From positions 1 through 39,094 of the forward strand of contig JAITNZ010000177.1 in NCBI GenBank assembly GCA_031290205.1: a stretch of DNA of 39,094 bases, in the 5' to 3' direction. Shown here piece after piece: positions 9,880 to 18,982 of this stretch. The stretch comes from Spirochaetaceae bacterium. Lineage in GTDB: Bacteria > Spirochaetota > Spirochaetia > Treponematales > Breznakiellaceae. The notes beneath the pieces were generated by a model, which saw only the letters and a program-made list of their open reading frames with translations, searched no databases and was not told where the DNA came from. Position 1 is the first letter of the stretch; each line of letters starts with the position of its first letter. The position numbers and the translations under genes are program-made.

Positions 9880-9996
9880 ATTCTCGAACCATCCTCTATA
9901 ATCTTTTTCATATTCTCGAACCGTCCTCCACAATTTTTTTCATATTTTCGAACCATTCTCCATAATCTTTTTCATATTCTCGAACCGTCCTCCACA
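9877..9996 (-). repeat. 32-bp tandem repeat, about 3.75 copies, spanning the ATPase/permease junction
   Basis: CATATTCTCGAACC(A/G)TCCTC(T/C)A(T/C)AATCTTTTT repeats with CAT at exactly 9877, 9909, 9941 and 9973. Confidence 0.97.
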
Positions 9997-10790
9997 ACAA
10001 TCTCATGTTCGATAAGCTCACCAACAAGCACATTCAGTTTGTCCAGCAGGCTGTTACGCAATCCCGCGAAATTCGGATGATGCAGTGAAGAACTGTGCGA
10101 GCGCGGTCTGTCAAGGCTGACCGTTTCCTCGAACACGATGCGTCCGGGCTGTGCGCCCATGACAATTACCCGGTCGCCAAGTATCAGCGCTTCCTCGACA
10201 TCGTGGGTGACAAACAGAATAGTCTTTCCGGTTTCGCCCGAGGTCCCCTGCCACAAATCAAGTAACGCATCCTGCTGCTTCGCACGGGTAATTTCGTCAA
10301 GAGCGCCAAAGGGCTCATCCATGAGGAGTATCGGCGCGTTCTGCGCGAGGGCGCGCGCAATCGCCGTGCGCTGGCGCATACCGCCTGAAAGCTCTCCCGG
10401 AAGTTTCTTCCCCTGCCCCGAAAGCCCGACAAGCTCAAGATACGTCTCCGCTATGTTTTCCCTCTCCGCTTTTGACTCGCCAAGGCAAGCCTGTTCAAGC
10501 GCAAGCACGACATTCTGAAGGCAGGTCATCCAAGGGAAGAGGCTGTAGTCCTGAAAGACAACCGCGCGGTCAAGCCCGGGACCGGAAATTGTTTTATGGT
10601 TGACCGTAATGGAACCCTCGTGCGGAAAGATAAGGCCGGCAAGAAGGCGCAGCATCGTACTCTTGCCGCAGCCGGAGGGTCCGATCACCGAAACAAATTC
10701 GCCTTTGGATATGGAAAGGTTGACATGAAAGAGCACGTCTTCCTTGCCATACCCAAAAACTACATCGTCAATGCTGATATAAGCATTCAT
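9972..10790 (-). CDS. ABC transporter ATP-binding protein (SsuB/TauB type)
   Basis: [39 protein letters not shown]. Confidence 0.93.
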   Translation of the reverse strand: MNAYISIDDVVFGYGKEDVLFHVNLSISKGEFVSVIGPSGCGKSTMLRLLAGLIFPHEGSITVNHKTISGPGLDRAVVFQDYSLFPWMTCLQNVVLALEQACLGESKAERENIAETYLELVGLSGQGKKLPGELSGGMRQRTAIARALAQNAPILLMDEPFGALDEITRAKQQDALLDLWQGTSGETGKTILFVTHDVEEALILGDRVIVMGAQPGRIVFEETVSLDRPRSHSSSLHHPNFAGLRNSLLDKLNVLVGELIEHEIVVEDGSRI

Positions 10791-10795
10791 CGGGC

Positions 10796-11845
10796 TTAGG
10801 TATTCTGCTCTGCAAAAAGCGTGCTAAGCGTATTCCAGTAAGGGGAAGGCGCTTCTTGTTTAAGCGCTTCCAATGCTTCAACGTAGAGCGAGGTGTCAAT
10901 CAGCGCATAGGGGTCGACCGTTGTAGAAGGATCAAGGTAATCGATCGACTTCATTTGGTTAAACATTTTGACTACCGCGTTGGTATTTGGATCGAGCGAA
11001 TACTCAGCGTGAGGCGAGAACGTGATATCGCGCGCGTTCTGCTCGGTAAAATTCTGCTGTTTGATATTCGCCCGAACCCCCGATTCAGGGTCTTCGACGA
11101 ATTTCCGTTCCGCAAGCAACATTCCTTTCAGAAACGCGACAAGAGCCGCCCGCTTGTCTTTGATCGCGGCTTGGGTCGTAACAATGCGGCAGCAGGGGTG
11201 GCGGGGGAAGAGGTCTGTCGTGTAAAGCGGCGTGGCGAGTCCCGCCTCGCGTATCTGAACCACGAGCCCGTTAGGACCGATGCCCACATCGACCTTCCCG
11301 CTTTTTACCGCTTCGAGCACATCCACTGGCCGCTTGAATTCGATAATCTCAAGGTCGCGTCCCGGTTCAATACCGGCTTCAAAAAGCGCCCCGCGAAATA
11401 CGACGTCGGGGGTATAGAGGCGCGGCGAACCCACAATCTTCCCCTTAAACCCGTATATGTCCTTATACTTGCCCGCATTTTCGGCTTTGGTAAAAATGGG
11501 GTGAGAGCCGGTCTGGTTCCCCGCGATGATAACCAGCTTCGCGCCGTTCACCGCCAGCGCGAGCGGGGCGCTTGTCCCGAAGGATACGCCCACATCGAGT
11601 TTGCCCAATTCGAGCGCGGCGAGTCCGTCGGCGGTATTCGAAAATGATACCAATTCCGCATCCACGCCCGCATCCTTAAAATAGCCTTCCTCGACAGCCA
11701 GCATGGGAAGCGTTGTACTGGAACTCGGCTGAAAGCCCGCCACAATCTTGCCTAAAATTCCGCTCTTTGCCGCATCTTTCTTGCTGCAACCGATAACTGC
11801 AAGCAGAAGCGCCGCAGTCATTAAAAACACAAAAATCTTTTTCAT
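10796..11845 (-). CDS. Lipoprotein substrate-binding protein, NMT1/SsuA-like
   Basis: Leader MKKIFVFLMTAALLLAVIGCSKKDAAKS (lipobox IGC) starting at 11845; type-II SBP sequence; contains HPCCRIV. Confidence 0.88.
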   Translation of the reverse strand: MKKIFVFLMTAALLLAVIGCSKKDAAKSGILGKIVAGFQPSSSTTLPMLAVEEGYFKDAGVDAELVSFSNTADGLAALELGKLDVGVSFGTSAPLALAVNGAKLVIIAGNQTGSHPIFTKAENAGKYKDIYGFKGKIVGSPRLYTPDVVFRGALFEAGIEPGRDLEIIEFKRPVDVLEAVKSGKVDVGIGPNGLVVQIREAGLATPLYTTDLFPRHPCCRIVTTQAAIKDKRAALVAFLKGMLLAERKFVEDPESGVRANIKQQNFTEQNARDITFSPHAEYSLDPNTNAVVKMFNQMKSIDYLDPSTTVDPYALIDTSLYVEALEALKQEAPSPYWNTLSTLFAEQNT

Positions 11846-12028
11846 TTTTTCTCCTATAAATTTTTTTCTAACCATCGGAATAAGCGCTAACCACCCGAAC
11901 CTAATGGGGAGTGGGTTATAGGGAGTGGGGAGTGGATTTTCACTCTGTAAGTCTCTGTTGCTACTGTGAGATTCCACGTTAGTATCAGAAATCCTCGAAC
12001 CCGCATATTCCCTACTCCCTACTCCCTA

Positions 12029-13033
12029 CTAGAAAAGCGAGTCCGGTACGCCGGGAACCTCGACATAAACATCCCGAATCAAAGCGTCGACATCAATATC
12101 AGCCTTGATAAGCCCAAGCCGCTGCATATCTCTCGCGTTGCGGGTAAGCGCGGGCAACGCCTGGCTGACCGACGCGCGATAGCTTAAGGTTTTGAGAACC
12201 CCGGCATTCACCAGCGGGTCGCCGGCAACACGCTTATTGTCGGACAGGATCTGCGCTGCCTCGTCGGGATGATCCTGCACAAACTTGGCAGCCTTTTGGA
12301 TGGCACGCAAAAATTTCGCCGTTGCTTCGGGATGCGCCTTAATCGTTTCGGCGCGCACCGGAACTGCGCAGCAGAATTCGTCTTTATACGCTTCATCTAC
12401 CGCATTATCAATGATGGCACGAAAGCCCCTCGCGTTCTGGGCGATTTGCGCGGCAGGGTCTACCAGCGCGATTGCGTCAACACCGCCGCGTTCAAGGAGC
12501 AGCGGCAATTCCGCGCCGGTCTGATAGATGAATTCGACATCGGCGTTCTCCCCGTCAACTTTGAATCCCTGACCCGCCAAGAAACGCTTGACAAAGAGGA
12601 GCGGAGGTGAACTCGGTCCTCCACCACCGATTTTCTTTCCCTTGAGGTCGGCGAATGTCTTGATGGACGCATCGTCTCCCCTGACCAAAGCCTTGACGCA
12701 GCCGGTGTGCATGGCAAGCGGAATCTGCACCGGAAGCCCGTTGGACAGCGGCTGAATGAGCCCCACCATCAAGGTGATTAAGCCATCCACACTGCCGTTG
12801 GTGAGGAGGTTGAACGCCTCGCCGTCACCGACCTGGACTATTTCCCATTTGAGCCCTTCCTCCTCATAGTAGCCCTTGTCAAGCGCTATGTATAATGGCG
12901 CATGACAGAGGAATGTGTAGCCAATCTTGAACACATAGTCGTCTTCGCTCTTTGCCGCATCTTTCTTGCTGCAACCGATAACTGCAAGCAGAAGCGCCGC
13001 AGTCATTAAAACACCTAAAACTCTTTTCATCAT
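12029..13033 (-). CDS. Lipoprotein substrate-binding protein, NMT1/SsuA-like (paralog 1)
   Basis: Shared lipoprotein leader; 'APLYIALDKGYYEEEGLKWE'; EFCCAVPVR. Confidence 0.9.
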   Translation of the reverse strand: MMKRVLGVLMTAALLLAVIGCSKKDAAKSEDDYVFKIGYTFLCHAPLYIALDKGYYEEEGLKWEIVQVGDGEAFNLLTNGSVDGLITLMVGLIQPLSNGLPVQIPLAMHTGCVKALVRGDDASIKTFADLKGKKIGGGGPSSPPLLFVKRFLAGQGFKVDGENADVEFIYQTGAELPLLLERGGVDAIALVDPAAQIAQNARGFRAIIDNAVDEAYKDEFCCAVPVRAETIKAHPEATAKFLRAIQKAAKFVQDHPDEAAQILSDNKRVAGDPLVNAGVLKTLSYRASVSQALPALTRNARDMQRLGLIKADIDVDALIRDVYVEVPGVPDSLF

Positions 13034-13074
13034 TTTCTCCTATAAATTTTTTTTCATTGCTCATTGCTCATTGC

Positions 13075-13341
13075 TCATTGCTTATTGCTCATTAAATACG
13101 AGACCGTCCCGTCCGGTTCCTTCACCATGCGATACGTTTCTGTAATATTCACTCCGCACTCCGACAGAAAGGCGACAGCTTGTTCGAGTGCCTCCGGCAT
13201 AAACCGCAGACAAAACCCGCATCCCGCTTTAATGCTGGACGGTTTGGGCATAACACGAACGTCCAATTTTCGTTCGAGGAACGCCTGCTCCGCCATAATA
13301 GCTTGGGAGGTGCTTTCAAAACAGATTATCGCTTCATCCAT
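13075..13341 (-). CDS. DUF3343 family putative Se/S carrier protein
   Basis: 88 aa; SIKAGCGFCLRF matches the DUF3343 AGCGxxLR motif; FESTSQAIMAEQAF N-terminus. Confidence 0.82.
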   Translation of the reverse strand: MDEAIICFESTSQAIMAEQAFLERKLDVRVMPKPSSIKAGCGFCLRFMPEALEQAVAFLSECGVNITETYRMVKEPDGTVSYLMSNKQ

Positions 13342-13390
13342 TGATTTTATCGTAGCGCAAATCCTCCTTAAAAAACAAACTGCTTATACC

Positions 13391-13434
13391 CCATTCCCTT
13401 ATCAAACGGAAAGCTGAGCGCGCCTGTGGCGCTA
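13391..13434 (-). repeat. Dispersed two-hairpin element overlapping the paralog 2 stop codon
   Basis: GCGCC-tgt-GGCGC (13420-13432) and CCATT...AACGG; TAG stop at 13434-13432. Confidence 0.75.
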
Positions 13435-14439
13435 AAACAGCGAATCCGGCACACCGGGCACTTGGACATAAACATCCCGTATCAATGCGTCGACATCGAC
13501 ATCAGCTTTGATGAGTCCAATTCTCTGCATATCTCTTGCGTTACGTTCGAGTGCTGGCAACGCTTGGCTGACCGATGCGCGGTAACTAAAAGTTTTTAGA
13601 ATTGCGGCGTTCATAAGCGGGTCGCCGGGGACATACTTGTTATTGGCGAGAATTTGCACGGTTTCGTCGGGGTTTTCCTGCACAAACTTGGCAGCCTTCT
13701 GAACCGCGCGCAAAAATTTTGCCGTCGCTTCAGGGTGCGCCTTGATTGTTTCGGAGCGCACGGGAACCACGCAACAGAATTCGTCTTTGTACCCTTCGTC
13801 AACCGCCATATCGATGATGGCGCGAAAGCCTTTTGTGTTTTGCGCGATTTGGGCTGAGGGGTCGGTAAGCCCGATTGCGTCAACACCGCCGCGTTCAAGG
13901 AGCAACGGCAATTCGGCGCCGCTCTGATAGACAAATTCAATATCGGCGTTCTCACCCTCTACGTTGAATCCCTCTGCTGCCAGAAACCGTTTAGCAAAGA
14001 GGACGCTAGTCGCGCTCGGGCTGCCCCCGCCAATTTTCTTTCCCTTAAGGTCGGCGAATGTTTTGATGGACGGGTCATCTCCGCGAACCAACAGTTTGAT
14101 ACAACCGGTATGGAGGGCAAGCGGAATCTGAACGGGAAGCCCGTTGGTAAGCGGCTGAATGAGCCCCACCATCAAGGTATTGAGCCCGTCAACATTACCA
14201 TTGGTAAGCAGGTTAAATGCCTCACCGTCGCCAACATTGGTGCGTTCCCACTTCAGCCCCTCTTCATCAAAATAGCCTTTGTCAATCGCCACATAGAGCG
14301 GCGCATTACAGAGACCGTTCAAGGAAATGCCGACCTTAAACACATAGTCATCTTCACTCTTTGCAGCATCTTTCTTGCTACAACCGATGATTGCAAACAA
14401 AAACGCCGCAATCATTAAAACACTTAAAATCTTTTTCAT
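13432..14439 (-). CDS. Lipoprotein substrate-binding protein, NMT1/SsuA-like (paralog 2)
   Basis: Shared leader; strong similarity to the products at 12029 and 16451; EFCCVVPVR. Confidence 0.9.
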   Translation of the reverse strand: MKKILSVLMIAAFLFAIIGCSKKDAAKSEDDYVFKVGISLNGLCNAPLYVAIDKGYFDEEGLKWERTNVGDGEAFNLLTNGNVDGLNTLMVGLIQPLTNGLPVQIPLALHTGCIKLLVRGDDPSIKTFADLKGKKIGGGSPSATSVLFAKRFLAAEGFNVEGENADIEFVYQSGAELPLLLERGGVDAIGLTDPSAQIAQNTKGFRAIIDMAVDEGYKDEFCCVVPVRSETIKAHPEATAKFLRAVQKAAKFVQENPDETVQILANNKYVPGDPLMNAAILKTFSYRASVSQALPALERNARDMQRIGLIKADVDVDALIRDVYVQVPGVPDSLF

Positions 14440-14480
14440 TTTTTTCTCCTATATATAAAAAAATTTATTAACATCATTAT

Positions 14481-14942
14481 TCACTGTTCAATCTTGATGT
14501 TCAATTCACGCGCAATTATTTCCGCTGTTTTTGCCGCGACTTCGCCGGTAAATGAAATACATTGCTCCATGTGAACGGGGGATCCCAGTTCCATACCCTT
14601 CGTCAAAATTTTACAACAGGCAACTTTATGATTTCCTGTAAAAGCGTCATATAACTCTTTTGAAAGTGCCATTGCTTTATTAACTTTATCATCTTTTGGC
14701 TGTGTCCTTCCAAAAAAATATCCAAGACACATTATGCCGCCGGATACCGCTCCGCACATACAGAGGGCGCCCCCGACGCCGACAGGAAATCCCGAAGCCA
14801 TAGCGATAGCCTCTGCCGGCATTTCAGGCTCAATCTGACGGCGAATGGTAGACGCTATTGCTTCCGAACAATAAAAATCATGGTTGCGATAAAGTTCTTC
14901 AGCCTCTTTACGAATTGCCGCAATACAAATTGTTTTTTTCAT
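14481..14942 (-). CDS. C_GCAxxG_C_C family protein
   Basis: 'CSEAIASTI...GFPVGVGGALCMCGAVSGGIMCLGYFFGR...HKVACCKI...HMEQC' pattern. Confidence 0.85.
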   Translation of the reverse strand: MKKTICIAAIRKEAEELYRNHDFYCSEAIASTIRRQIEPEMPAEAIAMASGFPVGVGGALCMCGAVSGGIMCLGYFFGRTQPKDDKVNKAMALSKELYDAFTGNHKVACCKILTKGMELGSPVHMEQCISFTGEVAAKTAEIIARELNIKIEQ

Positions 14943-14991
14943 TTTCTTTCTCCTATAAAATTAGTTGTTAGTGATTAGTGGATAGCAAAAA

Positions 14992-16323
14992 CTACTCACT
15001 ACTCACTATTTCGTGTTCCCACTTGCCAGCCACATAGCCCGCCAAAATACTATCAGATACGTTTAACGCTGTTCTGCCCATATCAACGATAAAGTCAACG
15101 GCAATAAGTACGGCGACAAGCTCAATGGGCAAGCCCATAAGCGATAGCACAAAGAGCGACACATTTGTGGCTCCTCCGCCCACGCCTGCCGTGCCTATTG
15201 AACCAATAACCACATACAATACAAGCGGAATTAGAAATGCCGCACTCCACACGTTCCAACCCTGGACAAGCCCCACGAGTATTGCCAGCATTGTAACGAA
15301 CACGCCCGCGCAGCCGTTTTGCCCAACACAGGTGCCGAGTGAAGCCGCGAGATTGGCATTTGCCTCACTTACGCCCAGAGCCGTTTGCGCCTTTATTGTA
15401 AGGGGCATTGTCGCGGCGCTGCTGCGCGATGAAAAAGCAAACAACAGAGCCGCCGAAGATGTTTTAACAAAGCGTATGGGATTTAATCCGAACAGCGCAA
15501 AAATGACCAAATGGGATATAAAGACTAAGATGAGTGCGGCAAATATTCCGCCGGTAATAATACCGAGCTGCGCCACCACCTGCCAATTACCCGCGATGAT
15601 GCGCGACGACATTATTGCAAGCACGCCGTACGGTGTAAAGTCAATTACAAACTCAACAACCTTCATTACGAATTCGTAGGCCGTATGTAAAAACGATTCA
15701 AACTTTAGCGCCGAATCGGGCGCGATCTTTTTAACCGATATATAGGCCATTCCGATAAGCGCCGCGATAAAAACCACAGGCAGCACCGAGCCACCCGCAA
15801 GAGCCGCAAATAAATTTGATGGTATAAGATCAAGGATTGCGCCGCTTACTGAAGCCGGCTGTCTCGAAGAAGCGCTATATTCTATAAGTTTGTCCGCGCT
15901 CAATCCAAAAACGGCTGTAACTATTATTGATAAAACCGCCGATATAACCGTAGTTGCAAGCAACACGCCGATTATTTTCCCCGTCTTTCTTGCACCCTGC
16001 GCCGACCCGGTTGTTTTTGTTATAGCGGTGATAATTGATACCGTAACGAGCGGCACGATAACCAACTGCAACACATGTATGAAACCGACGCCAATTAAGT
16101 TCACCCATTCGCGTATGCCCGCCGATACCCCGCTGCCGTCGCTAAGAGGCACGCCGAATAGCGCTTGTACGACGATACCGTATGCAATGCCCGCCACAAG
16201 AGCGATGGCAACTACAGCGCTAAATCCCGCGTTCAACTTGCGGCGCAATGCGGCAAGAGCCCAGATTAGCAACGCGAACACGACCAGAGCGATGATAATT
16301 TGCAAATTCTGAAATGTAAACAT
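14992..16323 (-). CDS. Dicarboxylate/amino acid:cation symporter, TcyP/YdjN-like cystine transporter
   Basis: DAACS-type fold; 'WVNLIGVGFIHVLQLVIVPLVTVSIITAITK' resembles the TcyP subfamily from memory. Confidence 0.8.
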   Translation of the reverse strand: MFTFQNLQIIIALVVFALLIWALAALRRKLNAGFSAVVAIALVAGIAYGIVVQALFGVPLSDGSGVSAGIREWVNLIGVGFIHVLQLVIVPLVTVSIITAITKTTGSAQGARKTGKIIGVLLATTVISAVLSIIVTAVFGLSADKLIEYSASSRQPASVSGAILDLIPSNLFAALAGGSVLPVVFIAALIGMAYISVKKIAPDSALKFESFLHTAYEFVMKVVEFVIDFTPYGVLAIMSSRIIAGNWQVVAQLGIITGGIFAALILVFISHLVIFALFGLNPIRFVKTSSAALLFAFSSRSSAATMPLTIKAQTALGVSEANANLAASLGTCVGQNGCAGVFVTMLAILVGLVQGWNVWSAAFLIPLVLYVVIGSIGTAGVGGGATNVSLFVLSLMGLPIELVAVLIAVDFIVDMGRTALNVSDSILAGYVAGKWEHEIVSSE

Positions 16324-16407
16324 TTTTTTCTCCTATAAAATTTAGTTGGTAATGTGTAGTGGACAGTGTGTAAAAAAACCTACTCACTGCTCACTATATC
16401 ACCACCC

Positions 16408-16453
16408 CCGTTTCCTTATAAAACGGAAGGGTCAGAAAGTGCCTGTGGCACTA
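16408..16453 (-). repeat. Dispersed two-hairpin element overlapping the paralog 3 stop codon
   Basis: GTGCC-tgt-GGCAC (16439-16451) and CCGTTT...AAACGG; TAG stop at 16453-16451. Confidence 0.75.
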
Positions 16454-17461
16454 AAACAACGATTCCGGTACACCGGGCACCTTGATGTAAACATCCCGTA
16501 TCAAAGCGTTGACATCGACATCAGGCTTGATAAGTCCAAGCCTTTGCAAGTCTTTCGCGTTGCGTTCAAGGGCGGGAAGCACCTGACTTACCGATGAACG
16601 GTAGTTGTAGGTTTTAAGAATTCTGGCGTTCACTAGCGGGTCGCCGGCGACATACTTGTTGTTGGTAAGAATTTGCACGGTCTCGTCGGGATGTTCCTGC
16701 ACAAACTTCGCGCCTTTCTGAAGAGCGCGCAGATATTTTGCCGTTGCTTCGGGATGTTCCTTAATTGTTTCGGAGCGCACGGGAACCACGCAGCAGAATT
16801 CATCTTTATACTGATCGTCTGTTGCGTTATCAACGATGGCGCGGAAGCCCCTGGAATCTTGAGCGATTTGAGCGCCCGGGTCGCTCAGCGCGATTGCGTC
16901 AACGCCGCCCCGTTCAAGGAACAGCGGCAATTCGGCGGCGCTCTGATAGATGAATTCAAAATCGGCGTTTTCCCCCTCAACTTTGAAACCCGCAGCCGCC
17001 AGATGGCGTTTGGTAAAGAGGAGGGCGCTTGCACTCGGGCTGCCTCCGCCGATTTTCTTTCCCTTAAGGTCGGAGGCTGTCTTTATAGATGTGTCGTCTC
17101 CGCGAACAAGTATCTTGATGCAGCCTGTGTGGAGGGCAAGCGGAATCTGCGCCGGCAGCCCGTTGGTGAGCGGCTGAATCAGTCCTATCATCAAGCCGGC
17201 CGTTCCGTCGACATTACCGTTGGTAAGGAGGTTATACACCTCACCATCACCAATTTTTGCCCAATCCCATTTGAGTCCCTCTTCTTCATAGTAGCCTTGA
17301 TCAATCGCTATGTATATTGGCGCCGCGCAGAGATTTCCGTTTATGGGAATACCAACCTTAAACACATAGTCATCTTCACTCTTTGCAGCATCTTTCTTGC
17401 TACACCCGATGATTGCTAACAGAAACGCCGCAATCATTAAAACACTAAAAATCTTTTTCAT
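16451..17461 (-). CDS. Lipoprotein substrate-binding protein, NMT1/SsuA-like (paralog 3)
   Basis: Shared leader; 'APIYIAIDQGYYEEEGLKWD'; EFCCVVPVR. Confidence 0.9.
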   Translation of the reverse strand: MKKIFSVLMIAAFLLAIIGCSKKDAAKSEDDYVFKVGIPINGNLCAAPIYIAIDQGYYEEEGLKWDWAKIGDGEVYNLLTNGNVDGTAGLMIGLIQPLTNGLPAQIPLALHTGCIKILVRGDDTSIKTASDLKGKKIGGGSPSASALLFTKRHLAAAGFKVEGENADFEFIYQSAAELPLFLERGGVDAIALSDPGAQIAQDSRGFRAIVDNATDDQYKDEFCCVVPVRSETIKEHPEATAKYLRALQKGAKFVQEHPDETVQILTNNKYVAGDPLVNARILKTYNYRSSVSQVLPALERNAKDLQRLGLIKPDVDVNALIRDVYIKVPGVPESLF

Positions 17462-17500
17462 TTTTTTTCTCCTTAAAAAAAAATATTAGTTCATTATTCT

Positions 17501-18742
17501 CTATTCTCTATTCTCTGTTCTCTGTTCATTCCTCATTGCTCTCTTCTCCCAGTGATCGGCGATAATCCACAGAGCAAGTAGGAGGAGTAATTGAATGAGC
17601 AGTGCGGGACCAAAACCACCAAACAATTTTGGAAGGTAGATTGCTTTACCTGAACTGAGTAGGGGATTTGGCTTGACAACATTTTGCATAAGCCATGCGC
17701 CGGGTAAAGAGCCTGCGATGAAAAATACAAAGGTTATCATACTTTGAACATAGCCTTCGCCAATGCGGATAAATGTACCGGAGGCACAGCATCCGGCGAT
17801 GGCTGCTCCTATACCGAATAAAAATGAACCGATAGGCAGATGCAAGGCAACATTGCCGCCAGGAATTGTTTCCGGTAATTTTGCAAGGTCGATACCATAG
17901 CGCGCTATATGTATTCCGGTAAACATGATGGTAGAAACGGCAAGCGCGGCAATCAACGCTTTCGTTACTTTAGTGCTGCCTGTAAGAGCGGGGTCGCGCA
18001 TCGCGGCGGTAAAACAAAACCGTGAACGTTGAATCGCATACCCTAAACCTAAACCAACAAAAATAAAAATACCCGCTAACGGCGCTTGAGCTTTGGCAGC
18101 ATAGGCGGCTATAAAACCAAGTACAAGAAGAAGCATTGCTGCGGCGATTTGTATACGCCTGTTCCGTTTATGTTCCGCCTCGCTTAATTTTTTTCGCGGT
18201 GTTCTGCGTTCATGGGATACAGGCGGGATAAACCAGCGCACGAGCATCTTCCCCCCCACTACAGCTCCCGCGACCGCGCATACAAGATAAATCCAGCCGC
18301 TTAAACTGAACTGCGGGATAGAAGAAAACATGGCGCCTATATTACAGGCGGGCGCGATCCTCGTTCCAATGCCCATCAATAAACCGCCAACGACTGCCGC
18401 CCAAACCTGCCTCGTACTTTTAATCATCCTCAGTTTCCATTGCGAGGCGAGCAGACAGGAAATCAGAGCGCCGAAAATAAGCGCGATGTCGGTGATAGAC
18501 CCCTGGTTATTTAGAAAACTATATTTAGACAACTGTCCGTTAAATATTTTCCATGAATCCGCATTTGCGCTGAAGAGGGCAAGCGTTTTACCCCCCCAAA
18601 TAGCAAAGGGACCGACGATTCCCCATGCGCCGCCGAAGGCAGCCATAGAAACCGCGAGGAGCGCCATAATGACCGCGCCTGTCGTATAACTCCATTCGTT
18701 CTTACATAGAATTGCGTAATAGTTTGTTTTATTTTTTTCCAT
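17501..18742 (-). CDS. YeeE/YedE family transporter (putative selenium or thiosulfate uptake)
   Basis: Polytopic; GIGTRIAPACNIGAMF and AGCCASGTFIRIGEGY motifs typical of YeeE/YedE. Confidence 0.88.
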   Translation of the reverse strand: MEKNKTNYYAILCKNEWSYTTGAVIMALLAVSMAAFGGAWGIVGPFAIWGGKTLALFSANADSWKIFNGQLSKYSFLNNQGSITDIALIFGALISCLLASQWKLRMIKSTRQVWAAVVGGLLMGIGTRIAPACNIGAMFSSIPQFSLSGWIYLVCAVAGAVVGGKMLVRWFIPPVSHERRTPRKKLSEAEHKRNRRIQIAAAMLLLVLGFIAAYAAKAQAPLAGIFIFVGLGLGYAIQRSRFCFTAAMRDPALTGSTKVTKALIAALAVSTIMFTGIHIARYGIDLAKLPETIPGGNVALHLPIGSFLFGIGAAIAGCCASGTFIRIGEGYVQSMITFVFFIAGSLPGAWLMQNVVKPNPLLSSGKAIYLPKLFGGFGPALLIQLLLLLALWIIADHWEKRAMRNEQRTENRE

Positions 18743-18751
18743 ATTATTACC

Positions 18752-18976
18752 TTATGTTTTTTTAACGACAATATCCCATTCACCTTCACCGGTTTCTTTG
18801 AGTTCCGCTGGGTAACCCAAGCCGCTCATATAATCGGGGATGTTCTTAATCGCGCAGGTGTGGTCAACATTGATAGTCAACACATCACCGCTATGCATAC
18901 CGGCAAGCTCTTGCTTCGCTTTAATAAGCGGCACAGGACACGCTTCGCCGATACAATCCAAAAAATGTTCCGCCAT
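18752..18976 (-). CDS. TusA/SirA-family sulfur (selenium) carrier protein
   Basis: 74 aa; LDCIGEACPVPLIKAKQEL (CPxPL motif). Confidence 0.93.
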   Translation of the reverse strand: MAEHFLDCIGEACPVPLIKAKQELAGMHSGDVLTINVDHTCAIKNIPDYMSGLGYPAELKETGEGEWDIVVKKT

Positions 18977-18982
18977 TTTTAA

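Noticed and set aside
9118-9933. Longer permease start ([18 protein letters not shown]...)
   Set aside because: It reads through the tandem repeat in a third frame; MKKSGLS at 9879 is the coupled start.
9877-9996. 32-bp repeats as a CRISPR array
   Set aside because: Repeats are directly tandem with no spacers, and they contain stop/start codons of flanking genes.
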